Shown here one piece after another: positions 1-11,089 of a stretch of DNA of 64,000 nucleotides. The notes under the pieces were generated by a model that saw only the letters and a program-made list of their open reading frames with translations, had not been told where the DNA came from and made no database searches. How positions within the stretch are numbered: position 1 is the stretch's first letter; each line of letters starts with the position of its first letter. The position numbers were made by a program, and so were the translations under genes. The DNA is from Cellulomonas sp. SG140 (GTDB taxonomy: Bacteria > Actinomycetota > Actinomycetes > Actinomycetales > Cellulomonadaceae), in contig NZ_JANZLA010000001.1 in assembly GCF_025770785.1 (NCBI RefSeq), positions 248,001 through 312,000 on the forward strand, written 5' to 3'.

Positions 1-2
1 CG

Positions 3-1067
3 GGCGGCGTCGTGGTGGCGGCGCTGGTGGTGGGGCTCGTCGGGCTGGCCGGTGGGTGCTCCGCCGACCAGCGCTCCGCGTCGAGCTCCCAGCCGAACAG
101 CGCCGCGCAGGGCGACGCGAACAAGGCGCAGGCCGGTGGCGGCGCCGCCGCGCCCGCGGCGGGTTCGAACGCGGCCTCGGGCGTCGACCGGCAGGTGGTG
201 CAGACGGGTGAGCTGCACCTCACGGTGACGGACCCCGTCGGCACGGTCACGCGGGTGCTCGCCGTCGTCGACCAGGCCGGGGGCCGGGTCGACGCGCACG
301 AGGAGACGGGTCGAGGGCCGGGGACCGCCGGCAGCGCCACGCTCACCGTGCGCGTCCCGGCGGCACAGCTCGAGAAGACCGTGCAGACGCTGCGCGGCCT
401 CGGGGACGTCACCTCCTTCACGCTGCAGGCGACCGACGTCACGGGGACCGCCGAGGACCTGGATGCCCGTATCGATGCGGCGCGGTTGTCCGTCGCCCGC
501 ATGCAGGACCTGATGTCGAAGGCCACGACCACGGCCGACCTGATCTCCACCGAGCAGGCGTTGTCGGAGCGTCAGGCAGCCCTCGAGCAGCTCCAGGGTC
601 AGCGCGCGGTGCTGGCCGACCAGGTGGCGCTGTCGACGCTGCGGGTGGTGCTCACGTCCCCCGGGGAGGCACCAGCGCCGAGGATCCAGCTGCACAGCTT
701 CGCCGACGGATGGTCCGCGGGTCTCAAGGCGCTCGGCGCCGTCGCCCGCGGCGCCCTCGTCGCACTCGGAGTGGTGGGCCCGTGGCTCCTCGTGGCCGCA
801 CTGGTGGCCGCGGCCGCGATCGCCGTCCGACGTGCGCTGCGTCGGCGCCGCGGAGGAACCACGGCACCGCCTCGTCCGGGCCCGCCCGGGGCGCCCTGGG
901 GTCCCGGGGGTCCGACGAGTCCCGGTGGACCGGCTGTCCCGGCAGTCCCTGCGGCAGCGGTGGCCGGGCCGGCACCCGTGCCCGCGGCGCGTCCGACGGC
1001 GCCTGCCCCGGGAGCTCCCGGGGCCGCGCCCCCGCCGCAGGCTCGGCCGGGACAGCCGGTCCAGTAG
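3..1067 (+). CDS. DUF4349 domain lipoprotein, 5' end outside window
   Basis: This looks like a cell-surface DUF4349 protein of unknown function. The frame is open to the left edge. The first usable start (GTG at 12) would leave only about 15 residues before the Cys and no basic residues, so the true start is probably upstream of the window. Counting from that GTG there is a hydrophobic run ending in a lipobox-like LAGG-Cys16, then a Ser/Ala/Gly linker, the DUF4349 body (about residues 60-240) with a helical, coiled-coil-like stretch near 150-205, one membrane helix (about 248-272), an Arg-rich stop-transfer segment and a tail of about 75 Pro/Gly/Ala residues. A lipobox together with a C-terminal membrane helix is usual for DUF4349 proteins. 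No partner is evident; the next gene starts 228 bp downstream. Confidence 0.75.
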   Translation, partial: GGVVVAALVVGLVGLAGGCSADQRSASSSQPNSAAQGDANKAQAGGGAAAPAAGSNAASGVDRQVVQTGELHLTVTDPVGTVTRVLAVVDQAGGRVDAHEETGRGPGTAGSATLTVRVPAAQLEKTVQTLRGLGDVTSFTLQATDVTGTAEDLDARIDAARLSVARMQDLMSKATTTADLISTEQALSERQAALEQLQGQRAVLADQVALSTLRVVLTSPGEAPAPRIQLHSFADGWSAGLKALGAVARGALVALGVVGPWLLVAALVAAAAIAVRRALRRRRGGTTAPPRPGPPGAPWGPGGPTSPGGPAVPAVPAAAVAGPAPVPAARPTAPAPGAPGAAPPPQARPGQPVQ

Positions 1068-1295
1068 GAGAGCCTGGACGCTGGGGTCTCAGATGCCGAG
1101 ACGATCGTCGACCTCGCACAGGCCCGTGGCGCCGTCCGCAGCCTAAGGTCCCACTGGCTGCTGGCCATCCCGTCGTAACGTCCAGGCAAAGCAAGTGCCG
1201 GGCCGGGGCTTCCTCCCGGACCGCCTCGCAGCCCCGGCGCCGTGGCGGCAGCCGCCGCCGACCCGCCGGTGCCCCTTTTCGAAGAAGGAGCTGCC

Positions 1296-3206
1296 GTGAG
1301 CGTCACCACGTCCGCATCCCTGGCCGACGTCGCCCTGCCCGAGGGCGTCCGCGCCGCCCTCGAGGCGAGCCCGCGCCTGATCGTGCCGGAGAGCCGTGCC
1401 GAGCTCTACGAGCTGGCACTCGGCCCGGCAGGAGGCCCCAGCTTCACGGTGGAGTACGAGGTGGACGGGGCGCCCTACCCGGAGGCCACGGTCACCCGCT
1501 GCCGCAACGGCATCGCGGTCAACTACCTCGAGGACTACATGCGTCGGCGCGACCCCGACTGCATGCGCATCGCGGACGACCTGCCCACGGACAAGCCGCG
1601 CTACCGCGACGTCTTCGGCGAGGCGTTCGCGCCGGTGAAGGCCGACACCCTCGAGTGGCTCGGCACGCAGGAGCTCGTCGTCGTCCCGTTCAAGGCCGGC
1701 GGCCCGGTGTACGGGTACCCGTCCGTGGCGATCGTCCCGGCCAACGCGGCCTTCTTCGCGCTGGTGCTGGTCGACTTGCAGGGCTGGGTGACCTTCGACG
1801 AGATCGGGCCGTTCACACCCCGGTCGATCCTGTACGTCGCACCGCCGTTCCGGCACACGCAGTTCGGCGGCCGCCAGGTGGTGGTGCACGACCGCACCGA
1901 CACGCTGCACGAGGTGTTCGCCTACAACCTGTACCCGGGGCCGAGCGCCAAGAAGGGCGTGTTCTCGGTGCTGCTGGACATCGGCCAGCACGAGGAGTGG
2001 ATCACCGCCCACGCCTCGTCGGTGAAGGTGACCACGCCGTACGAGAACGAGACCGTGATCATGCACGAGGGCGCCTCGGGCGGCGGCAAGTCCGAGATGT
2101 GCCAGGAGATCCGGCGCGAGGACGACGGCCGCATCCTGGTGGGCACCAACGTCGTACGGAACGAGCCGTACCACATCACCCTCGGCGAGACGAGCGCCCT
2201 CGCGCCCGTGACGGACGACATGACACTGTGCCACCCGTCGATCCAGAAGGGTGACCACCGGCTGGTCGTCGCGGACGCCGAGGCCGGCTGGTTCGTCCGC
2301 GTCGACAACATGACCAGCTACGGCGAGGACCCGGCGTTCGAGCGTGCCGTGATCGAGCCCCAGGAGCCGCTGGTGTTCCTGTCGATCGACGGTGTGGCCG
2401 ACGCGACCGCGCTGCCGTGGGAGCACACCCTCGACTCGAACGGCAAGCGGTGCCCCAACCCCCGCGTGGTGATCCCCCGCCAGTTCGTCAAGAACGTGGT
2501 CAGCGAGCCCAAGAGCGTGGACGTGCGGACGTTCGGCGTCCGGATGCCGCTGTGCACGCGCGAGGCGCCCACCTACGGGGTGATGGGGATGATGCACATC
2601 GTCCCGCCGTCGCTCGCCTGGGTGTGGCGGCTGATCGCGCCGCGCGGCGACAAGAACCCGTCGATCGGCGAGAGCGCCAAGGAGAAGTCGGCGATCTCGC
2701 ACGGCGGGATGGTGGCCGAGGGCGTCGGGTCGTACTGGCCGTTCTCGACGGGGACCAAGGTGGGCTCGGCGAACCTGCTGCTCAAGCAGATCGTCGAGAT
2801 GGACCACACACGGTACGTGCTGACGCCCAACCAGCACATCGGCGCCTACAAGGTCGGCTTCGCGGCCGAGTGGCTCACGCGTGAGTACCTCGCCCGCCGC
2901 GGTGGCGGTCGCATCGGCAAGGACCAGCTGGAGCCGGCGCGCTGCGCGCTGTTCGGCTACCGGCCCCGCGAGATCAAGATCGACGGTCAGCAGATCCGGC
3001 CGACGCTGCTCACGCCGGAGTCCCAGTCGCAGGTGGGCGTCGAGGCGTACGACGCCGGGGCGGCCATCCTCACCGGCTTCTTCAAGTCGGAGCTGGAGCA
3101 GTTCGCCACGGACGAGCTGGACCCGCTCGGCCGCCGGATCATCGACCTGGTGCTCAACGACGCCTCGGTCGCGGAGTACGAGGCCCTGACACCGCTGTAC
3201 ATCTGA
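1296..3206 (+). CDS. DUF4914 family P-loop protein
   Basis: A 636-residue soluble protein matching the DUF4914 family in length (about 630 residues) and character. It carries a P-loop, GASGGGKSE, near residue 265. Such loops occur in the HPr kinase/PEP carboxykinase fold, so a nucleotide-dependent phosphotransfer role is plausible but unproven. No signal peptide or membrane helix is visible. The GTG at 1296 is chosen because AAGGAG lies 5 nt upstream (1285-1290); an in-frame start 18 codons earlier has no such site. It appears to be monocistronic, with a strong terminator hairpin directly downstream. The family name is recognised from memory; the phosphotransferase idea rests only on the loop and on length. 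Confidence 0.7.
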   Translation: MSVTTSASLADVALPEGVRAALEASPRLIVPESRAELYELALGPAGGPSFTVEYEVDGAPYPEATVTRCRNGIAVNYLEDYMRRRDPDCMRIADDLPTDKPRYRDVFGEAFAPVKADTLEWLGTQELVVVPFKAGGPVYGYPSVAIVPANAAFFALVLVDLQGWVTFDEIGPFTPRSILYVAPPFRHTQFGGRQVVVHDRTDTLHEVFAYNLYPGPSAKKGVFSVLLDIGQHEEWITAHASSVKVTTPYENETVIMHEGASGGGKSEMCQEIRREDDGRILVGTNVVRNEPYHITLGETSALAPVTDDMTLCHPSIQKGDHRLVVADAEAGWFVRVDNMTSYGEDPAFERAVIEPQEPLVFLSIDGVADATALPWEHTLDSNGKRCPNPRVVIPRQFVKNVVSEPKSVDVRTFGVRMPLCTREAPTYGVMGMMHIVPPSLAWVWRLIAPRGDKNPSIGESAKEKSAISHGGMVAEGVGSYWPFSTGTKVGSANLLLKQIVEMDHTRYVLTPNQHIGAYKVGFAAEWLTREYLARRGGGRIGKDQLEPARCALFGYRPREIKIDGQQIRPTLLTPESQSQVGVEAYDAGAAILTGFFKSELEQFATDELDPLGRRIIDLVLNDASVAEYEALTPLYI

Positions 3207-3237
3207 GCTGCCGCACGCACGACGCGCGGTGGGACCG

Positions 3238-3273
3238 CGGACGGCCGCGCCCCCACAGGGGTGCGGCCGTCCG
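3238..3273 (+). terminator. GC-rich terminator hairpin after the DUF4914 gene
   Basis: An inverted repeat of 11 perfect pairs (3238-3248 with 3263-3273) is extended by a G-T wobble and four C-G pairs around a CACA loop (3254-3257). There is no T-tract, which is common for actinobacterial intrinsic terminators. It lies 31 nt after the stop codon. Confidence 0.65.
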
Positions 3274-3348
3274 TCGCGTGCAGGTGCCCGGCGACGCGCC
3301 GGAGGGTGGTCCCGGGCCCTGTCGGTGGTCCGACCTACCGTGGCGAGC

Positions 3349-3726
3349 ATGGCAACGAGCACCGTGGACACCGTCCGGTCCGCGCCCGGCCCCGCGCTCA
3401 CCGTCGCGACGGCACCGGACGCGGGTGCCGTCGACCAGCTGCTGGTGGGCACCGGGTACGTGATCGAGGTGGAGCGCTGGCCCGACGAGCGCCCCGCCGG
3501 TCTGTTCCCGGACGACGACCCCGAGTTCCGGGACGCGACGGACGAGGGACTGCTGCGCTGCTACGAGGTCACGCTCGCCACGGCCTCCGGTGCGGAGCTG
3601 GCTCGCACGCTCGTCTGGTCCGCCGCCGGGGTGGTCTGCGGTCCGTACACCTCGTGCACCGCGCTGGGCGAAGCCCTCGGCGAGGAGGTCGCGCACGTGC
3701 TCGGACGTGCGCTGACGTCCGCCTGA
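3349..3726 (+). CDS. small hypothetical protein, 125 aa
   Basis: A short acidic soluble protein that I do not recognise. It is Val/Ala/Thr-rich with mixed alpha/beta character and has one central cluster of acidic residues (around residues 60-70). The ATG at 3349 follows the sequence TACCGTGGCGAGC, which has no good ribosome-binding site; an earlier in-frame ATG at 3229 overlaps the upstream terminator and is rejected. No signal peptide, membrane helix or known motif is visible. It sits between the DUF4914 gene and the pyrophosphatase and is separated from both by hairpins, so it is probably transcribed alone. Coding bias fits the surrounding genes. Confidence 0.55.
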   Translation: MATSTVDTVRSAPGPALTVATAPDAGAVDQLLVGTGYVIEVERWPDERPAGLFPDDDPEFRDATDEGLLRCYEVTLATASGAELARTLVWSAAGVVCGPYTSCTALGEALGEEVAHVLGRALTSA

Positions 3727-3728
3727 GC

Positions 3729-3745
3729 GCAGGTCCGCGACCTGC
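3729..3745 (+). terminator. short hairpin after the 125-aa gene
   Basis: A 7-bp stem, GCAGGTC/GACCTGC, with a 3-nt loop starts 3 nt after the stop codon. It is small and lacks a T-run, so termination is only suggested. The following sequence CCTAGCGTGG (about 3793-3802) resembles a -10 region for the pyrophosphatase gene. Confidence 0.35.
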
Positions 3746-3837
3746 ACGAAGCCCTGGGCCGTAGGTCACGCCCGCTCGCAGCGCCCCGCTCCTAGCGTGG
3801 AGAACGACAGCAACGACGCTCTCCCTGGGATCGGACC

Positions 3838-6566
<2,729 letters not shown>

Positions 6567-6570
<4 letters not shown>

Positions 6571-7634
6571 TCACCAAGGTCGCCATCAAGCACGACGCGG
6601 CGCTGGTGGACGGCAGCGGCCACGTCGTCGGGCACGACGCGGGCTCCACGCTGGTACGGCGGCTGCTGCGGGTGTTCCCCGGCTCCGAGCTGATCGGACC
6701 GGGACCGCGCAGGTGCGCCGGCTTCGACCTGATCCCGCTGGAGTTCGTCGACCCGGTCACCACCGTGGTGATCAGCATGGACGTGCTCGACTCGGTGGAC
6801 GTGTGGCGGACGCTGCGCCCCGCGGGTGCCGAGCCACGGCTGATGAACTTCCTCTGGTGGCCGACCACCACGTACCCGCACCCGGTGGAGCAGGCCGCGC
6901 TGGCGCTGTCCTGCGCGCTCTTCCCCACGTTCGCCAACTCCGAGCGGACGGCGAACGAGGCGCGCGAGGTGGTGTCCCGGTGGACGGTCCAGCCGCTCGC
7001 CGAGAAGGCCCGGCTGGCATGGGTCAACCTCGGCTTCCGTCTGGAGCACGTCCGTCCTCGCCACGAGCCTCCGGTGCCGCTGGTGCTGTACCCGGCCATC
7101 TACGTCTCGGAGCGCAAGCAGCCACGGCTGTTCCTCGAGGTGGTCGAGCGCGTGCGCGAGCGCACGCCGATCCGCGTCGAGGCCCGGCTGCACGAGTCGC
7201 ACCTGGTGTCCGAGCTGGCGATGCGCATGTCGGCGCGCGAGTGGATGTGGGTGGGGCCCCTGACGGCCACCCGCGACGGGTACTGGGACGCGCTGTCCCG
7301 CACCACGGCGTTCCTCGCGACGGCCACCGAGGAGTCCTACGGCCTGGAGTACGTCGAGGCGCTCGCCGCCGGCGCGGTCGGCATCTTCCCCGACCTGCCG
7401 TGGGCGCACGCGCTGCTGCCCAGCGGCTACCCGCTGTTCTACCGCTCCCCCGCCGAGGCGGAGGAGCAGCTCTACCGGGCCGTGACCGACCCGGCGGGGT
7501 GCTGGCGGGACATCGACGCCTCGGCGGGCGGCAGCCTGGCGCGGTGGCTGCGCGACCAGCACAGCGACGACCTGTTCGAGAAGGCGATCACCGATCGCGT
7601 CCACGAGTGGTTCGGCGTGGGCGCGGCGGTCTGA
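6567..7634 (+). CDS. glycosyltransferase (GT-B, GT1/GT4-like)
   Basis: A 355-residue soluble protein whose C-terminal half has the donor-binding signature of GT-B retaining glycosyltransferases, an E-x(n)-E arrangement in EESYGLEYVEAL (about residues 253-264), followed by AAGAVGIFPD. The N-terminal half contains a surface-helix-like LWWPTTTYPHP segment. It would transfer a sugar from a nucleotide- or lipid-linked donor; the substrate cannot be read from the sequence. It is translationally coupled to the pyrophosphatase through an ATGA overlap and ends at a strong terminator. The coupling is notable because glycosyl transfer from nucleotide sugars is linked to PPi-generating activation reactions, so pump and transferase may share regulation. 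Confidence 0.7.
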
Positions 7635-7647
7635 CGGCTGCACGGCA

Positions 7648-7683
7648 GGGGGCGGTGGGGCCCACGACGGCCCCACCGCCCCC
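7648..7683 (+). terminator. 15-bp perfect terminator hairpin
   Basis: A perfect 15-bp inverted repeat (7648-7662 with 7669-7683) with a 6-nt loop CACGAC, followed by TATCATC. It ends the pyrophosphatase-glycosyltransferase unit 14 nt after the stop. Confidence 0.8.
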
Positions 7684-7734
7684 TATCATCGTCACGCGCC
7701 GGCCGGCCCCGTGGCCGGTACCCCGAGGAGCGTC

Positions 7735-8973
7735 GTGACCGATCTCGCGCCACGGGTCCGCCGTGCGCTGCTCGGCCGGCCCTGGTGGGCACAGGCGCTG
7801 CTGGTCTACCTGCTCACCCGGATGTTCACCACGGGCGTGCTGCTGATCGCCTGGGAGCAGCAGGGCTTCGGTCCGCCCCACTCCTGGCGGGTGCTGGCGC
7901 AGCCGCCGTTCGACCTGTACCTCAGCCGGTGGTGGGACGGCTGGTGGTACCACCAGGTGGCGACCACCGGGTACCCGCACACGCTCCCGCTGGACTTCCG
8001 CGGCCGGGTGGACAAGAACACGTGGGCCTTCTTCCCGCTGTACCCGATGCTGGTGCGCGGCCTGATGACGTTGACGGGCGGCAGCTGGGACCTGCTGGCA
8101 CCGTTGCTGTCGCTGGTCCTCGGCTGTGCGGCTGCCGTCGTCGTGCACCGTCTGGTGACCGAGGGCGCTCCCCGGGCCGTCGCAGCGCGCCCAGGCCTGC
8201 CCGTGCTGACCGTCGCCGCCATCGGCCTCTACCCGGCGGCCACCGTGCTGCAGGCGGGCTACACCGAGTCCCTGGCGCTGCTGCTGGTGGCGGGGAGCCT
8301 GCTGCTGGTGCTGCGGCGGCAGTACCTGTGGGCCGCCCTCCCGGTCGCCGCGCTGGGCTTCACCCGAGCGGTGGCGCTGCCGATGGCGGTGGTGGTGCTG
8401 GTGCACGCGTGGCTGCGCTGGCGCGAGCAGCGCGAGGGGCGCGACCGGCTCGGCGTGCACGAGCTGGTGCGGATCGGCGTGCTGCTGGCCGTCGCGGCGG
8501 TCTCGGGGCTCGCCTGGCCGGCGATCTGCGGCTGGGTGACCGGCATCCCGGATGCGTACCTGCTGACCCAGAAGGCCTGGCGGGTGGGGCGTGGGGCCTA
8601 CCCCTTCGCCGGTTGGGCGCGGCTGGGGATCATGCCGTGGCCCGTGGCGGTGGGGATCGTCCTCATCGTGCTGGGGATGTTCGCCCTGCTGGCGAGCCGC
8701 TCGGCGCGGCGGCTCGGTGCGGAGCTGTACGTCTGGAGCGCCGCGTACCTGGTCTACATCCTGTCCGTCGGCGACATCATCTTCAGCCTGGTCCGGTTCT
8801 TCCTGCTGGCGTTCCCGTTCGGCGTGGTCGCCCTCGGCGTCGAGACCGGGGACGGTCCACGCGCACGGCGCTGGCCGGTGGTGCTGCTGGGCATCTCCGC
8901 GGTGCTGCAGGTCGCCTGGATCTGGACGGTGTGGAAGTACACGCCGCACGAGTTCTCCATCGGCGCTCCCTGA
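7735..8973 (+). CDS. PIG-V-type mannosyltransferase (GT-C)
   Basis: A 412-residue polytopic membrane glycosyltransferase of the PIG-V/GT-C type, which uses polyprenyl-phosphate sugars on the outer face of the membrane. Family hallmarks near the N-terminus are WWDGWWY and the Asn-Thr-Trp-Ala-FFPLYPM segment (about residues 64-110), followed by repeated hydrophobic helices to the C-terminus. The GTG at 7735 has GAGGAG 4 nt upstream, which is preferred over the in-frame GTG at 7711. It is separated from the upstream glycosyltransferase by a terminator but shares its orientation, suggesting a cell-envelope glycan theme. The exact acceptor is unknown. Confidence 0.8.
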   Translation: MTDLAPRVRRALLGRPWWAQALLVYLLTRMFTTGVLLIAWEQQGFGPPHSWRVLAQPPFDLYLSRWWDGWWYHQVATTGYPHTLPLDFRGRVDKNTWAFFPLYPMLVRGLMTLTGGSWDLLAPLLSLVLGCAAAVVVHRLVTEGAPRAVAARPGLPVLTVAAIGLYPAATVLQAGYTESLALLLVAGSLLLVLRRQYLWAALPVAALGFTRAVALPMAVVVLVHAWLRWREQREGRDRLGVHELVRIGVLLAVAAVSGLAWPAICGWVTGIPDAYLLTQKAWRVGRGAYPFAGWARLGIMPWPVAVGIVLIVLGMFALLASRSARRLGAELYVWSAAYLVYILSVGDIIFSLVRFFLLAFPFGVVALGVETGDGPRARRWPVVLLGISAVLQVAWIWTVWKYTPHEFSIGAP

Positions 8974-9051
8974 CGTCCGCGGCCGGCCTCACGGCACGCC
9001 CGGGCGGTACGACGAGCGGGCGCGAGAACCGGATACGCCGGCCGGGCACGA

Positions 9052-9087
9052 CGAGGGGGCGCGACCGGGTACGGCCGCGCCCCCTCG
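9052..9087. terminator. bidirectional terminator between convergent genes
   Basis: A 12-bp perfect stem, CGAGGGGGCGCG/CGCGCCCCCTCG (9052-9063 with 9076-9087), whose 12-nt loop can form a further CCG/CGG stem. It lies between the convergent mannosyltransferase and HAD genes and can serve both strands. Confidence 0.75.
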
Positions 9088-9095
9088 CCCGCCGG

Positions 9096-9767
9096 TCAGC
9101 GCACCGCGCGCTTGACCACCGTGAGGAAGTCCTCGAGCTGGGCGGTCCAGTCGTCGACGACGAGGACCGGGCCGAACTTGGCCAGCTTGCCCGCGTCCGT
9201 CCCGCCGGTGGTGACCGCCACGAAGGCGAAGCCACCCGCGTTCGCGGCCACGCCGTCGCCCTCGGTGTCACCGACCAGCACCCCGTTGTGCACCGCACGA
9301 GCGGCCGCCCACGCGAGCGCCGCCCGGTCCGGGTAGATGGCGCCGAAGAACGAGTGACCCCAGTCGAACAGACCGAGGTCGTAGCCCGCGCTGGTCAGCT
9401 TCACGCGGGTGCGCTGCTTGGAGTTGCCCGTGATCAGCGCGTTGGTCCAGCCGTTGCCGTGCACGGCCGCGAGCGCCTCCTGGACACCCGGCACCGGGTC
9501 GCACGCGTTCGCGGGCTGGGCGTACCAGGCCTCCGACAGCTCGACGAAGCGGCGCGTCAGAGGGCCCGCGACCGTGTCCGGCTGGCCCGCGCCCCGGCGC
9601 ATCTCGTCGAGGATCTGCCAGTCGACCTTGCCGTGCCGCTCCGGGACCGTGACGTCCGTCAGACCGGTGACGTCGCGCAGCGCCTGGGCGAACACGCTCT
9701 CGCCGCCCTCGGGGCTGTTGTCCAGCAGCAGGGTCCCGTCCAGGTCCCAGAGCACGATCATCGTCAT
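9096..9767 (-). CDS. HAD-superfamily hydrolase (phosphoglycolate phosphatase-like)
   Basis: A 223-residue cytosolic HAD phosphatase. Motif I is DLDGTLL near the N-terminus (nucleophile Asp and the +2 Asp), motif II is the Thr in LITGNS, and motif IV is VGDTEGDG near residue 165. An alpha-helical cap follows motif I, giving the subfamily-I architecture of phosphoglycolate phosphatase/beta-phosphoglucomutase-like enzymes. The start is the ATG at 9767 (reading Met-Thr-Met-Ile-Val), preceded by AGGAAGAGG; the earlier in-frame start at 9788 lacks a site. The physiological substrate is not evident. The promoter must lie in the 196-bp gap shared with the divergent dehydrogenase gene. Confidence 0.8.
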   Translation of the reverse strand: MTMIVLWDLDGTLLLDNSPEGGESVFAQALRDVTGLTDVTVPERHGKVDWQILDEMRRGAGQPDTVAGPLTRRFVELSEAWYAQPANACDPVPGVQEALAAVHGNGWTNALITGNSKQRTRVKLTSAGYDLGLFDWGHSFFGAIYPDRAALAWAAARAVHNGVLVGDTEGDGVAANAGGFAFVAVTTGGTDAGKLAKFGPVLVVDDWTAQLEDFLTVVKRAVR

Positions 9768-9963
9768 CGAACCTCTTCCTCTGTCCACGCGCCGGCGGCA
9801 GCCGGTCGCGACCGATCACCTGCAGGCCCGGAGGTCAGACCGGAGTGCAGACCACTCCCCATCCGACCACCGGAGCGTGCCGCCGGACCGGGACCATGGC
9901 CGCATCTTCGACGGCCCCCGGCTCGCGGACGGCTGCCCCCGCGCCGGCTGGCACGATCGGGTG

Positions 9964-11013
9964 GTGCGCGCGCTGCTGATCGAGGAGCTCGGGGCCCGGC
10001 CCGCCGTCGTGGACGTCCCCGACCCGGTGTGCCCCGACGACGGCGTGGTGCTGCGGGTCGAGGCGACCGGCGTGTGCCGCAGCGACTGGCACGCCTGGCA
10101 GGGTCACGACGACTCGGTGGTGCTGCCGCACGTGCCCGGCCACGAGCTGGCCGGCACGGTGGTGACCACCGGTCCGCTGGTGCGCCGGTGGCGCGTCGGG
10201 GACCGGGTGACCGTTCCGTTCGTCTGCGCGTGCGGCGTGTGCCCGACGTGCCGCAGCGGTGAGCACCAGGTGTGCCCGCACCAGACGCAGCCCGGTTTCA
10301 CCCACTGGGGCTCGTTCGCGGAGCTGGTCGCGCTCCACCACGCGGACACGAACCTGGTGCGGCTGCCGAACGGCATGGCGGCGACCACCGCCGCCGGTCT
10401 CGGCTGCCGGTTCGCCACCGCCTACCGGGCGCTGACGGTGCACGGCCGGGTGCGGGCCGACGACCAGGTGGTGGTGCTGGGGTGCGGGGGTGTGGGCCTC
10501 TCGGCGGTGATGATCGCCCGCTCGCTCGGCGCGCGGGTGGTGGGCGTGGACACCTCGGCCGGCGCGCGCAGGGCGGCTCTCGAGCTGGGGGCCGACGCCG
10601 TGCTCGATCCCGGTGACGCCATCCCCGAGGAGGTGGCGAGCCGGCTGGCGGAGCTGACCGGCGGAGGTGCGCACGTGAGCGTCGAGGCACTGGGCGACCC
10701 GCGGACCGCCGTCACGAGCGTCCTGGCGTTGCGGCGGCGTGGCCGGCACGTCCAGGTGGGGCTGCTGCTCGGTGCGCACTCGCGGCCGCCGCTGCCCATG
10801 GACCGCGTCATCGCCTGGGAGCTCGAGCTGTACGGCAGCCACGGCATGGCGGCCCACGAGTACCCGGCGATGCTGACCGCGATCGCCGACGGGCGACTCT
10901 CCCCCGACCGGCTGATCGGGGCCGTCGTGGGCCTGGACCAGGCCGCCGACGCCCTCGCGGCGCTCGGTGAGCCCGGCGCCGCGAGAGTGGGGATGACGGT
11001 GGTCGTGCCCTGA
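9964..11013 (+). CDS. zinc-dependent alcohol dehydrogenase (MDR family)
   Basis: A 349-residue medium-chain dehydrogenase. Catalytic-zinc features are Cys in GVCRSDWH and GHE in VPGHELAG; the structural-zinc lobe is the four-cysteine cluster CACGVCPTCRSGEHQVC near residues 85-105. The Rossmann fold has GCGGVGLS, followed by an acidic VDTS, which suggests NAD(H). The enzyme oxidises an alcohol or reduces an aldehyde; the sequence type is close to the zinc-binding alcohol dehydrogenases annotated generically in actinobacteria. GTG codons at 9961 and 9964 are both possible starts and neither has a clear ribosome-binding site. It is convergent with the P-type ATPase gene, with 76 bp between stops. 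Confidence 0.85.
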   Translation: MRALLIEELGARPAVVDVPDPVCPDDGVVLRVEATGVCRSDWHAWQGHDDSVVLPHVPGHELAGTVVTTGPLVRRWRVGDRVTVPFVCACGVCPTCRSGEHQVCPHQTQPGFTHWGSFAELVALHHADTNLVRLPNGMAATTAAGLGCRFATAYRALTVHGRVRADDQVVVLGCGGVGLSAVMIARSLGARVVGVDTSAGARRAALELGADAVLDPGDAIPEEVASRLAELTGGGAHVSVEALGDPRTAVTSVLALRRRGRHVQVGLLLGAHSRPPLPMDRVIAWELELYGSHGMAAHEYPAMLTAIADGRLSPDRLIGAVVGLDQAADALAALGEPGAARVGMTVVVP

Positions 11014-11089
11014 GGCGCGCCGGTCCGGGAAGGCTCGGCGGTCGCCGGCTCGGGCTCGGCCACGCGGTGGGCGTGCCGGCTCAGGGCGT

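Noticed and set aside
1143..3452. 769-residue antisense open frame across the DUF4914 gene
   Set aside because: Composition is typical of a shadow frame. The sense strand has a ribosome-binding site, a P-loop and a terminator.
7785..10262. 825-residue frame crossing the mannosyltransferase gene and the HAD gene
   Set aside because: It spans two genes with clear families and a terminator, and its translation is Arg/Gly/Ala-rich without motifs.
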